14,439 bases of DNA, taken from assembly GCA_015486685.1 (NCBI GenBank), contig WFRC01000145.1, positions 1-14,439 on the forward strand, given 5' to 3'. This document shows, piece after piece, positions 1-7,000 of the stretch (the first letter of the stretch is position 1; each line of letters begins with the position of its first letter). The stretch is from Caldifarciminota bacterium (lineage in GTDB: Bacteria > Hydrothermota > UBA3072 > WFRC01). The position numbers and the translations under genes are program-made. A model generated the notes under the pieces. That model saw nothing but the letters and a program-made list of their open reading frames with translations. It was not told the DNA's origin and did not search any database.

Positions 1-1433
1 GATTTATAATAACATTCTATATCTGCCACATTTGGAGGAGCGGTAAATGTAGGTTGATTATCATCACCTACAGGATAGTTAGGTTTTATTTTAAGGGCGT
101 CATTAATAAAACTTAATCCCTTCATTACCAGATATTCAAGATAAATAGACCTTTTCATCTTTTCAGAAGAATAAATATTCTTCAATTCCTCTATAACACC
201 CTTTGCCTCCTCTAAATCCTGCATTCCGAGATATTCCTTTTCTGCAGACAAAGTGCGCAAAGCATTTCTGAGTGCCGAAATTTCCTTTTTTATTGCAGAG
301 TAAGAAGTTTTTTCTATATCCATTTTTTGGGGAATCTTTATTTTCACAGAAGGCCCTAAAGATTCTAAATCCCTCTTTTCATTTTCTATTTGTTTATAAA
401 GAGAAAGATACATCTTGCCTATCTCTTTCTTCTCCTCCCACGGAAGAACAGGCTGATTTTTATTAGAGATGAAATCTATATATTCCCATAAATCACTGAA
501 TTCTCTATCTGCTGCACCTTTATCCCATCTCAGGATTTTATCTATTTCAAACTTCCTTCTGGGTTCAAGGTCTATATAATAGCCATTGCCCCGAATATGT
601 AAATAATTCGTCAACCTGAAATATCTAATGATATTATCTCCATAATCTTTAAGATTGTGAATACCTGTTTCAATTCCGGATGTATTTTTTGTTCCCAGAA
701 ATTCACCCACATATCCCTTCCAGAACTTTTCTTTAAACTTTCGTTTGGCATTACCCTTCTTGCTTTTTAATGCTTTTCTATATTTAATAATTGCATTTAC
801 TGTACCTGCTATATTTTCAAAATGAATTGTGGTAGGAACAAATAGAGAAAATACATCTTTGGAGATACCAACAGGTTTTTCTCTCATATTTTTCCATAGT
901 TTATTTACACCTTTAATAATATGAAGGGTTGCAATAAAAGGTTTTATGTTAAATCCCTGCTTTTCTCCAAAATCTCGACTATAAGGATTGGGCAACTGCC
1001 ACTTTATAAAATGTCTGAAGAATACCTCAGCAAGGTCATAATCTTTAGAGAGAAAATAATTCCCAAAATCTGTAATAACTATCTTCCCCAGCGATTTCTT
1101 GGCAACACAGAATCCCATCTTTGCAAGTTGTGCCGCTGATGTTCTTCCCCGCAATCCCGGGGTATTTCGGAGTTCTTTTGACCTTGAAAGCATCAAATCA
1201 AATATCTTTTTCGCCATATTATAAGGCATTTTTTTATCCTGTTCTTCATAATATTTCAGGTATTCTTCGGGTAGATGCATAGGTTTATAAAGTTTTTCCT
1301 GAATCAATAAGATTTGATATTCAATCTGGGTATTTTCATCAAAGACTTTACCTTCCAATTTCTTCAGCACCCTTAAAAATTCACGCAGGCGATAAGGGTT
1401 TCTGACCGTAGTAGATAGGGACCAGGGCTTCAT
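1..1433 (-). CDS. AlwI/N.BstNBI-family Type IIS restriction endonuclease, C-terminus cut by window edge
   Basis: The reading frame from ATG at 1433 stays open to the left edge, giving 477 complete codons with no stop. The N-terminus (MKPWSLSTTVRNPYRLREFL) is the hallmark start of the AlwI family, which includes AlwI, PleI, MlyI and the nickases N.BstNBI and BspD6I. These have an N-terminal DNA-recognition part and a C-terminal PD-(D/E)XK cleavage domain cutting a few bases away from an asymmetric site. Near the edge I see E433 (YLEYL) and D471 in NVADIECYY. Their spacing of 38 residues equals that of the catalytic E418/D456 I recall for BspD6I; the remaining catalytic acids would lie just outside the window. 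An AAGGA ribosome site sits about 8 bases before the ATG. The gene follows the methyltransferase by 23 bases and is certainly its partner. Whether it cuts or only nicks, and which site it reads, cannot be told from here. Confidence 0.9.
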   Translation of the reverse strand, partial: MKPWSLSTTVRNPYRLREFLRVLKKLEGKVFDENTQIEYQILLIQEKLYKPMHLPEEYLKYYEEQDKKMPYNMAKKIFDLMLSRSKELRNTPGLRGRTSAAQLAKMGFCVAKKSLGKIVITDFGNYFLSKDYDLAEVFFRHFIKWQLPNPYSRDFGEKQGFNIKPFIATLHIIKGVNKLWKNMREKPVGISKDVFSLFVPTTIHFENIAGTVNAIIKYRKALKSKKGNAKRKFKEKFWKGYVGEFLGTKNTSGIETGIHNLKDYGDNIIRYFRLTNYLHIRGNGYYIDLEPRRKFEIDKILRWDKGAADREFSDLWEYIDFISNKNQPVLPWEEKKEIGKMYLSLYKQIENEKRDLESLGPSVKIKIPQKMDIEKTSYSAIKKEISALRNALRTLSAEKEYLGMQDLEEAKGVIEELKNIYSSEKMKRSIYLEYLVMKGLSFINDALKIKPNYPVGDDNQPTFTAPPNVADIECYYK

Positions 1434-1436
1434 AAA

Positions 1437-1460
1437 CTATTCCTTTTCAGAAAAACTCAT
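1437..1460 (-). other. Seven-codon reading frame bridging methyltransferase and endonuclease
   Basis: An ATG at 1460 overlaps the methyltransferase stop (ATGA arrangement) and opens a frame of seven codons (MSFSEKE) closed by TAG. It is in the same frame as the endonuclease ATG 4 bases further on. The endonuclease ribosome site (AAGGA) lies inside this small frame, so ribosomes ending there are well placed to start the endonuclease. It may serve translational coupling, or it may be a former longer N-terminus interrupted by a nonsense codon. Family members normally begin close to the KPWS motif, which favours the 1433 start. Confidence 0.4.
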
Positions 1461-2860
1461 CTTTTCACCTCACACCAGAAGATTCTCTCTGTATGGTTTT
1501 CTATTTTACTCCTCCCTGTGGTAAATGGTTTAAATTTTCGTTCAAATATGGTAACTTCCCCCCTTGAAGAGAGTATATTGATAATCTCTTCATCAGATAT
1601 ACGGGCATTGGAACGCTGATTGCCTTTGTTTCCCATATTATTATAGGAGAATAATATGTGTTTGCAGTTTGCATTCTCAATTAAATCCCTGAAAGATTGG
1701 GGGGCAGATTTTAGGTTATACTGACTTTTTAACTTACTTCTATCAAATTTTTTTGCCTTACCATAGAGTTCAGGTTTCTCCCATCTTGCAATATTCTCAA
1801 GCAGGTGATATGCGTCTGAATATTGTCTTGAATTGTATGGAGGGTCAATATAAAGAATATCACATTCTATTTTTCTAATCAATTGATTTGCATCAAGGTT
1901 GTAAATCTCATTGTCCCCATTCTTCTTCTGCTCAATATAAGGCACAAGAAGATATAATGGTTTTGTCATATCCATCTTTTCTCTATAGGCATCATAATGT
2001 CCCACAGTATTTGCGACTTTATCCATCGCATATAATAGAGAAGTTATCAGAATTGCCTTTTCTTTCAAAGAGAGGTCAAGTTTTTCAATCTCTTCCCTGA
2101 TTGCTCCTATCTTCCGCGCATTCTCCATTATAAAGTATCTATCTCCAAAGTTTTCGGATACATAGTTATCTTCTGTTGGTCTTAATCCGTTAAGATACTT
2201 TATTATTTCCTTAATCTTTTTTTCATCATAAGGTTCTGGAGAAAGAAAGGCATAAAGAGCAAGATAATTGGAGTATAAAAGCTCATTGGAGATAATTCTT
2301 ACATTTTTTTTATTCAGGTAATATCCTACAACCCCTGTGCCAGCAAATATATCACACACAGATTTATATTCCCCTATATTTTCTCTAATAATGTTTTTAA
2401 TAAAATCTATTAGAGCGAACTTATTCCCTATATATCTTCTCTGCTGAATATAGAAATATCCACTTGGAGGGGTATATCGCTTTACAGGTATTATTCTGTC
2501 AATATATTCCAGAGGCACATTTTGCCTCTCGCCATATAAAGGCCCAAATAACGAATATTGAACTGCTTTTTCTTTAACAAAAGTGCTTAACCCATTTCCA
2601 TTTCTCTTTTGAAAAAGTCTTTTCCCTAATTCTATAGATGCAATAACTCTATTTACCTTATCCTTATTTAAACCTTTAATTTTTAAAAGTTCTTTAGTGG
2701 TAGCATTTAAAAAATTTCCATTAAATGTTTTGAAAATACTCCTTGCCAATTCCTTATCTTTCTTTGTCCCTGAACCAATAATGTTGCTAAGGAGTTCTAT
2801 TCCTCTGGCATTATTAATTTTTGCTTTTTTAATTTTATATTTGGGAGACCTTTCCTTCAT
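1457..2860 (-). CDS. D12-class N6-adenine DNA methyltransferase with N-terminal RadC-type HhH domain
   Basis: Modification enzyme of the restriction pair; it methylates adenine with S-adenosylmethionine. Numbered from an upstream ATG at 2878, it is 473 residues. The C-terminal two thirds are a COG3392-like methyltransferase: motif X region QQRRYIGNKFALIDF (about 145-159), SAM-binding motif I DIFAGTGVVGYY (176-187), and catalytic motif IV DPPYNSRQYSDAYHLLEN (345-362). Residues about 25-91 match the RadC N-terminal helix-hairpin-helix domain (IIGSGTKKDKELARSIF, then KELLKIKGL, then SIELGKRL); the RadC JAB metalloprotease part is absent. I start the gene at the second ATG (2860, 467 residues) because the first ATG lies between the -35 and -10 of the only visible promoter and has no ribosome site. 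The stop overlaps a tiny frame leading into the endonuclease gene. The function is secure; the specificity is unknown. Confidence 0.93.
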   Translation of the reverse strand: MKERSPKYKIKKAKINNARGIELLSNIIGSGTKKDKELARSIFKTFNGNFLNATTKELLKIKGLNKDKVNRVIASIELGKRLFQKRNGNGLSTFVKEKAVQYSLFGPLYGERQNVPLEYIDRIIPVKRYTPPSGYFYIQQRRYIGNKFALIDFIKNIIRENIGEYKSVCDIFAGTGVVGYYLNKKNVRIISNELLYSNYLALYAFLSPEPYDEKKIKEIIKYLNGLRPTEDNYVSENFGDRYFIMENARKIGAIREEIEKLDLSLKEKAILITSLLYAMDKVANTVGHYDAYREKMDMTKPLYLLVPYIEQKKNGDNEIYNLDANQLIRKIECDILYIDPPYNSRQYSDAYHLLENIARWEKPELYGKAKKFDRSKLKSQYNLKSAPQSFRDLIENANCKHILFSYNNMGNKGNQRSNARISDEEIINILSSRGEVTIFERKFKPFTTGRSKIENHTERIFWCEVKR

Positions 2861-2867
2861 ATAATAA

Positions 2868-2895
2868 AGTATATACATTTAATAATAAAAGTCAA
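2868..2895 (-). promoter_or_regulatory. Sigma-70-type promoter of the restriction-modification operon
   Basis: On the minus strand TTGACT (2890-2895) and TATACT (2868-2873) are separated by 16 bases. Each differs from consensus at one position. Transcription should begin about 2860-2861, which is the second ATG of the methyltransferase, giving a message with essentially no leader. No inverted repeat (controller-protein box) is seen around it. Confidence 0.65.
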
Positions 2896-2967
2896 GATTT
2901 TTTTTACTTTTTATCGTTGGAAGAATGAAGATTGGGAAATTAACCTTAAAAATTACCCCTGATGAAT

Positions 2968-3051
2968 TGCCGAAGAGGGGATTTGAACCCCTATGGCCTT
3001 GCGACCACTGGAACCTGAATCCAGCGCGTCTCCCAGTTCCGCCACTTCGGC
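2968..3051 (-). tRNA. tRNA-Leu (anticodon CAG)
   Basis: The minus strand gives an 84-base class II tRNA. Its 7-bp acceptor stem pairs GCCGAAG with CTTCGGC and is followed by discriminator A. The anticodon stem CTGGA/TCCAG encloses loop TTCAGGT, so the anticodon is CAG and reads CUG. A variable arm follows (TGG TCGCAA GGCCA region) and the T arm is AGGGG TTCAAAT CCCCT. No CCA is encoded (the next bases are ATT). The first base of the tRNA is the last base of the dnaJ TAG stop codon, so the tRNA can only be made from the chaperone transcript or from a promoter inside dnaJ. No convincing terminator hairpin follows in 2896-2967. Confidence 0.96.
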
Positions 3052-4190
3052 TATCTATTTTTGATAAAATCCTGAGTGGGTGAAATCTGTTTTTCTAATT
3101 CCTGTAATATCTTTTTTGTTTCTTTATTTACCCTTTTAGGTGTCCATACCTGCAATTCAACAATTTCATTCCCTCTACTGTATGTATTTAATATGGGCAA
3201 ACCTTTGCCCCTTAAAATGATTTGATGTCCTGATTGTATTCCAGCAGGAATTTTAATCTTAAAATTCCCATTAAGTGTAGGCACAGATATTGAACCTCCC
3301 AGTACAGCTGATGTAAATGAAATAGGAATTTTTACCTTAATATCTCCTCCCAATCTTTCAAATATGCTGTCCTTTTTTTCATTAATAATTACAATAATAT
3401 CACCGGGAGGCCCTCCCCTGGTTCCAATGTGACCTGCCCCTCTCAGGGTGATAAAATTCCCTGTTGAGACCCCCGGAGGTATCTTCACAGATATAGTTTG
3501 CACTTTCATAATTCTGCCTTCACCCTGGCAGGCAGAACACATCTTTTTAATAATTTTTCCCTCTCCATGGCAGGTAGGACAGGTAGAGACAGAAACAAAT
3601 TCTCCAAATATACTCCTTGATACCCTTTTAACCTGTCCTCTTCCCCCGCAGGTTGGGCAGGTAATAAATTCTCCACCTGTCCCATTGCATTCAGGGCATT
3701 TCACATATTTTTTTAATTTAATCTTTTTTGTTGTCCCTTCTGCAATTTCTTTTAAGGTAAGACTTACCTTTATCTTTATACTTCCACCTCTTCGTCCCCT
3801 TAAAACTCTTCCTGTTCTTCTTTCGTTCCCTCCGAATATATTCTCAAAAATACCCCCTCCACCTCCAAACCCTGTTCCGGAGAAGAAATCTCTGAATATA
3901 TCTTCCAAATCTGAAAAATGGGTAAACTGGTCCCAGGTAAAGTTTCCTTCCCTGAATGTTTGTGAAAGACCTTCATGACCATATTGGTCATAAAGACTTC
4001 TTTTCTGAGAGTCCATCAATACCTCGTATGCTTCGGAAACCTCTCTGAATTTCTCTTCTGCCTCTTTTTTATTATTGGGATTTAAATCAGGGTGATATTT
4101 TTTAGCAAGGCGGCGATAAGCCGCCTTGATTTCGTCTGAAGAGGCATTTTTAGAAACACCTAAAACTTCATAATAATCCCTTTTTCCCAA
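3051..4190 (-). CDS. dnaJ: Co-chaperone DnaJ (Hsp40, type I)
   Basis: Stimulates the DnaK ATPase and delivers unfolded substrates. All type I parts are present in 379 residues. The J domain covers 1-70 with the HPD triad at 33-35. A Gly/Phe-rich stretch (about 103-121, including GFGGGGG) follows. The zinc domain has four CxxCxGxG repeats (CPECNGTG 165, CPTCGGRG 178, CPTCHGEG 204, CSACQGEG 218), then the C-terminal substrate-binding and dimerisation region. The start is TTG at 4190, which gives the standard N-terminus MGKRDYYEVLGVSK; no ATG fits. A GGCGGTGA ribosome site lies within the last dnaK codons, and only 3 bases separate the genes, so translation is probably coupled. The TAG stop shares its last base with the downstream tRNA-Leu. 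Confidence 0.98.
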   Translation of the reverse strand: MGKRDYYEVLGVSKNASSDEIKAAYRRLAKKYHPDLNPNNKKEAEEKFREVSEAYEVLMDSQKRSLYDQYGHEGLSQTFREGNFTWDQFTHFSDLEDIFRDFFSGTGFGGGGGIFENIFGGNERRTGRVLRGRRGGSIKIKVSLTLKEIAEGTTKKIKLKKYVKCPECNGTGGEFITCPTCGGRGQVKRVSRSIFGEFVSVSTCPTCHGEGKIIKKMCSACQGEGRIMKVQTISVKIPPGVSTGNFITLRGAGHIGTRGGPPGDIIVIINEKKDSIFERLGGDIKVKIPISFTSAVLGGSISVPTLNGNFKIKIPAGIQSGHQIILRGKGLPILNTYSRGNEIVELQVWTPKRVNKETKKILQELEKQISPTQDFIKNR

Positions 4191-4193
4191 TCG

Positions 4194-6155
4194 CTATTCA
4201 CCGCCCTTTTTCTCTTTATTCTCTTCATCAATTACCTCGTAATCGGCATTTACTTCGCCTTCCTTTTCGGGAGAAGATGCTTCTTTATTTTCAGAAGCGC
4301 CCTCTGCATTTTGCTGTTGTGTTCCGGCATTTGCCTGCTGCTGTTGCTGAGCAGTTGCCTTTTTATATAATTCTTCGGAAATCTTATAAGATGCCTTCTG
4401 GAGAGACTCCATTTTTGCTTTAATGTCAGCAACATCTTCTGTTTCCATTGCTTTTTTCAATTCCTCAATAGCCGTTTCAACATTTTTCTTTTCCTCTGCC
4501 GATATCTTATCTCCCATTTCACTCATTGTCTTTTCAACGGAATATATCAATGTATCTGCCTTATTTCTCACTTCAATCACTTCCATTCTCTTTTTATCTT
4601 CCTCTATATGTTCTTCCGCTTCCTTCCTCATCTTTTCAACTTCCGTTTCTGTCAAACCACTGGATGCTTGAATTACAATTTTCTGTTCTTTTCCCGTTCC
4701 AAGGTCTTTTGCCGATACATGCAAAATGCCATCCGCATCAATATCAAATGTAACCTCTATTTGCGGCACACCTCTCGGTGCAGGAGGAATTCCTACAAGG
4801 TCAAATCTCGCAAGAGAACGGTTATCATTTGCCATAGGTCTCTCTCCCTGTAAAACATGGACCGTCACAGCAGGTTGATTATCCGTAGCAGTTGTAAATA
4901 TCTGACTCTTTTTGGTTGGTATGGTAGTATTCCTTTCAATAATTTTTGTCATTACTCCACCGAGCGTTTCTATTCCAAGGGATAAAGGTGTCACATCCAG
5001 AAGAAGCACATCTTTCACCTCACCACCAAGAACAGCACCTTGAATTGCCGCACCTACTGCTACGACTTCGTCAGGGTTTATGCCTTTATGGGGTTCTTTT
5101 CCAAAATATTCCTTCACAAATTCCTGAATCTTTGGCATTCGGGTCATTCCACCGACTAAAATTACTTCATTGACATCCTGAGGCGTTAATTTTGCATCTT
5201 CTAATGCCTGTCTGATAGGTTCCTCTGTCCTTTTTACGAGGTCTTCAACCAATGCCTCAAATTTTGCCCTCGTAAGTTTCTTCTCAAGATGCTTTGGTCC
5301 TGATGCATCTGCTGTAATGAAAGGAAGATTAATCGTTGTTTCAAGCACCGTTGAAAGTTCAATTTTCGCCTTTTCAGACGCTTCTCTAAGCCTCTGAATT
5401 GCAGACCTATCATTGGAGAGGTCAACGCCTGTATCTTTTTTAAATTCATCTATCAACCAATGGACAATCCTCTGGTCAAGGTCATCACCACCTAAATGTG
5501 TATCTCCATTGGTAGAAAGCACTTCAAAAACTCCATCCCCAATCTCCAGAATTGAAATATCAAATGTTCCGCCCCCAAAATCGTATACGGCAATCTTCTC
5601 ACTTTTCTTTTTTTCTAATCCATAGGCAAGTGATGATGCAGTAGGTTCATTAATAATCCTCATAACCTCTAATCCTGCAATTTTCCCTGCATCTTTTGTC
5701 GCCTGCCGTTGAGAATCGTTAAAATACGCAGGAACAGTGATTACCGCTTTATTTACCTTATGCCCAAGATATGACTCTGCCGACTTTTTTAAGTACATAA
5801 GAATCTTGGCTGAAATTTCCGGAGGAGAATATGCCTTCCCTTTAATCTGCACCCTGATATCACTATGGGGTCCTTCAACCACCTTATATGGAATATTTTT
5901 TATCTCTTCTGATATCTCTGAAAATCTTCTACCCATAAATCTTTTTATCGAATATACGGTATTTTCAGGATTTGTAACCATTTGCCTTTTTGCTTGAATC
6001 CCTACAATTTCTTCATTATTAGGCAAAAATGCAACAATAGAAGGGGTAGTTCTACCACCTTCGGGATTAGGTATAACCGTAGGTTCACCTCTCTCGACCA
6101 CGGCAACACAAGAGTTTGTTGTCCCTAAATCAATACCAATAATGCTTTCACCCAT
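4194..6155 (-). CDS. dnaK: Molecular chaperone DnaK (Hsp70)
   Basis: ATP-dependent chaperone, 653 residues. The nucleotide-binding domain shows GIDLGTTNSC (near residue 6), VPAYFNDSQRQATKDAG (near 141), INEPTASSLAYG, VYDFGGGTFDIS (near 190) and VGGMTRMP (near 334). The interdomain linker is DVLLLDVTPLS (about 382-392). Beta substrate-binding and helical lid domains follow, then a Gln-rich and acidic tail (AQQQQQ to EKKGGE). The segment around YSIKRFMGRRFSEI is the insert typical of Gram-negative DnaK. The start is taken at ATG 6155, 9 bases after AGGAGG; an upstream in-frame TTG at 6164 touches the ribosome site and is unlikely. The gene overlaps the end of grpE by 8 bases and precedes dnaJ by 3. 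Confidence 0.99.
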   Translation of the reverse strand: MGESIIGIDLGTTNSCVAVVERGEPTVIPNPEGGRTTPSIVAFLPNNEEIVGIQAKRQMVTNPENTVYSIKRFMGRRFSEISEEIKNIPYKVVEGPHSDIRVQIKGKAYSPPEISAKILMYLKKSAESYLGHKVNKAVITVPAYFNDSQRQATKDAGKIAGLEVMRIINEPTASSLAYGLEKKKSEKIAVYDFGGGTFDISILEIGDGVFEVLSTNGDTHLGGDDLDQRIVHWLIDEFKKDTGVDLSNDRSAIQRLREASEKAKIELSTVLETTINLPFITADASGPKHLEKKLTRAKFEALVEDLVKRTEEPIRQALEDAKLTPQDVNEVILVGGMTRMPKIQEFVKEYFGKEPHKGINPDEVVAVGAAIQGAVLGGEVKDVLLLDVTPLSLGIETLGGVMTKIIERNTTIPTKKSQIFTTATDNQPAVTVHVLQGERPMANDNRSLARFDLVGIPPAPRGVPQIEVTFDIDADGILHVSAKDLGTGKEQKIVIQASSGLTETEVEKMRKEAEEHIEEDKKRMEVIEVRNKADTLIYSVEKTMSEMGDKISAEEKKNVETAIEELKKAMETEDVADIKAKMESLQKASYKISEELYKKATAQQQQQANAGTQQQNAEGASENKEASSPEKEGEVNADYEVIDEENKEKKGGE

Positions 6156-6705
6156 TTTTATCAACCTCCTTTTTTGATTTTTCTTTTGACACCAAAACCT
6201 TTGCAGGTTTCAATACCTTATCTCTATATTTATATCCCTTTTCCACTTCTTCAAGAATTTTCATAGGCGGATGTTTCTCAGTCTCTATTACGCCAACAGC
6301 CTCGTGTTGAGATGGGTCAAAATCTTTACCCTTACTTTCAAAGGGTTCTAAACCCTCCTTTATAAGAATCCTTAAAAATTCCTGATATATCATCTCAACA
6401 CCTTTATAAAAATTCTCGAAATCAGTCTTGCTTTCTTTGGTTACCCTTAAAGCCCTTTCAAAATTATCAAGTATAATCAAGAGTTTTTTTATCAATGCCT
6501 CATTCGCATATTTCACTACATCCTCCATATCCCTTTTAACCCTTTTCCTGAGATTATCATAATCAGCAAGGGAATGTAGGTATTTATCCTTCATTTCTTC
6601 TACTTCTTGTTCTTTTGCTTTCAGTTTTTCCTTTAGCCTTTTTATTTGACTCTTTCTCTTTTTTTTCTTTCTTTTGCTGAGAGAAGATTCTAATTTTTCA
6701 TCCAA
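6148..6705 (-). CDS. grpE: Nucleotide exchange factor GrpE
   Basis: Releases ADP from DnaK in the Hsp70 cycle. It is 185 residues from the start chosen here. Residues about 10-60 are basic and then coiled-coil-like (KRLKEKLKAKEQEVEEMKD), followed by the family core YLHSLADYDNLRKRVKRD, LLIILDNFERAL, GVEMIYQEFL and the beta domain with DFDPSQHEAV and GYKYRDKVLKPAKVLV. The start is TTG at 6705, 8 bases after AGGAGG. The longer GTG option at 6714 overlaps that ribosome site and cannot use it. The N-terminus is strongly basic (KRKKKKRKS), whereas many GrpE proteins are acidic there. First gene of the operon; its stop overlaps dnaK. Confidence 0.97.
   Translation of the reverse strand: MDEKLESSLSKRKKKKRKSQIKRLKEKLKAKEQEVEEMKDKYLHSLADYDNLRKRVKRDMEDVVKYANEALIKKLLIILDNFERALRVTKESKTDFENFYKGVEMIYQEFLRILIKEGLEPFESKGKDFDPSQHEAVGVIETEKHPPMKILEEVEKGYKYRDKVLKPAKVLVSKEKSKKEVDKNG
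6165..6170 (-). promoter_or_regulatory. Ribosome binding site of dnaK
   Basis: AGGAGG on the minus strand lies inside the 3' end of grpE, 9 bases before ATG at 6155. It decides against the TTG directly adjacent to it (6164) as the start. Confidence 0.8.
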
Positions 6706-6713
6706 TATTTCCA

Positions 6714-6719
6714 CCTCCT
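6714..6719 (-). promoter_or_regulatory. Ribosome binding site of grpE
   Basis: AGGAGG on the minus strand, 8 bases upstream of TTG at 6705. It overlaps the alternative GTG (6714), so it identifies TTG as the true start. Confidence 0.8.
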
Positions 6720-6730
6720 TTTTCCGTTAA

Positions 6731-6758
6731 AGTATACAATCAAAACAACAAAAGTCAA
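6731..6758 (-). promoter_or_regulatory. Sigma-70-type promoter of grpE-dnaK-dnaJ-tRNA-Leu
   Basis: TTGACT (6753-6758) and TATACT (6731-6736) on the minus strand are 16 bases apart, with predicted start near 6724 and a leader of about 19 bases before the TTG of grpE. Both hexamers, the spacing and the flanking bases (CTTGACTTTT, TATACTTTA) match the promoter of the methyltransferase gene. No CIRCE inverted repeat (TTAGCACTC/GAGTGCTAA) is present between it and the start codon or further upstream. Confidence 0.7.
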
Positions 6759-7000
6759 GTGCAAATCTGTAAGTTGTGTAAACTTTTTTATAATAAGACG
6801 AAAGAAAAAAACAGTTTGTTCCACCTCAGAGGAGTCAGTCGTTCAAATTACAAAACTTCATTTTTGGCTTTGAATATCAATAAGTTATAAGAATTGTCAA
6901 TTGTCAATGCCTGACCCCTTTTTGCTGGCATTTGCCTTTTGCATTTAGATGGAACATATCCTCTATTTATTCCGTCAAAAACAGAAAAAGGAGAAAAGAT
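6759..7000. other. Divergent intergenic region between grpE and the Bat cluster
   Basis: No gene is visible. It holds a perfect TATAAT on the plus strand at 6789-6794, but without a good -35 box; a start there would leave a leader of about 200 bases before the batC start. It also contains a tandem TTGTCAA pair (6894-6907) and a short run of TGCATTT-like units (6923-6946). The batC ribosome site (AAAAGGAG, 6986-6993) lies at its right end. Confidence 0.5.
6923..6946. repeat. Degenerate TGCATTT-type intergenic repeat, copy 1
   Basis: Three adjoining units read GGCATTT, TGCCTTT and TGCATTT. A longer run of the same motif lies in the intergenic region on the other side of the Bat cluster (10187-10220). 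It is noncoding and probably belongs to a dispersed low-complexity family. Confidence 0.4.

Noticed and set aside
921..1139. Plus-strand short open frame inside the endonuclease gene
   Set aside because: Antisense to a continuous, family-recognisable minus-strand gene; no supporting features.
2896..2967. Possible terminator hairpin after tRNA-Leu (GGGG ... TTTCCC)
   Set aside because: Only about three to four pairs form before mismatches, and no T run follows the 3' arm on the minus strand.
3448..3978. Plus-strand open frame of 176 codons opposite dnaJ
   Set aside because: It is antisense to the zinc-finger and Gly-rich parts of dnaJ; the low-complexity composition mirrors dnaJ codons, and there is no ribosome site or family signature.
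6932..7000. Upstream in-frame ATG at 6932 as batC start
   Set aside because: No ribosome site precedes it and the extra 23 residues come from repeat-containing intergenic DNA; ATG 7001 has a well-placed AAGGAG.
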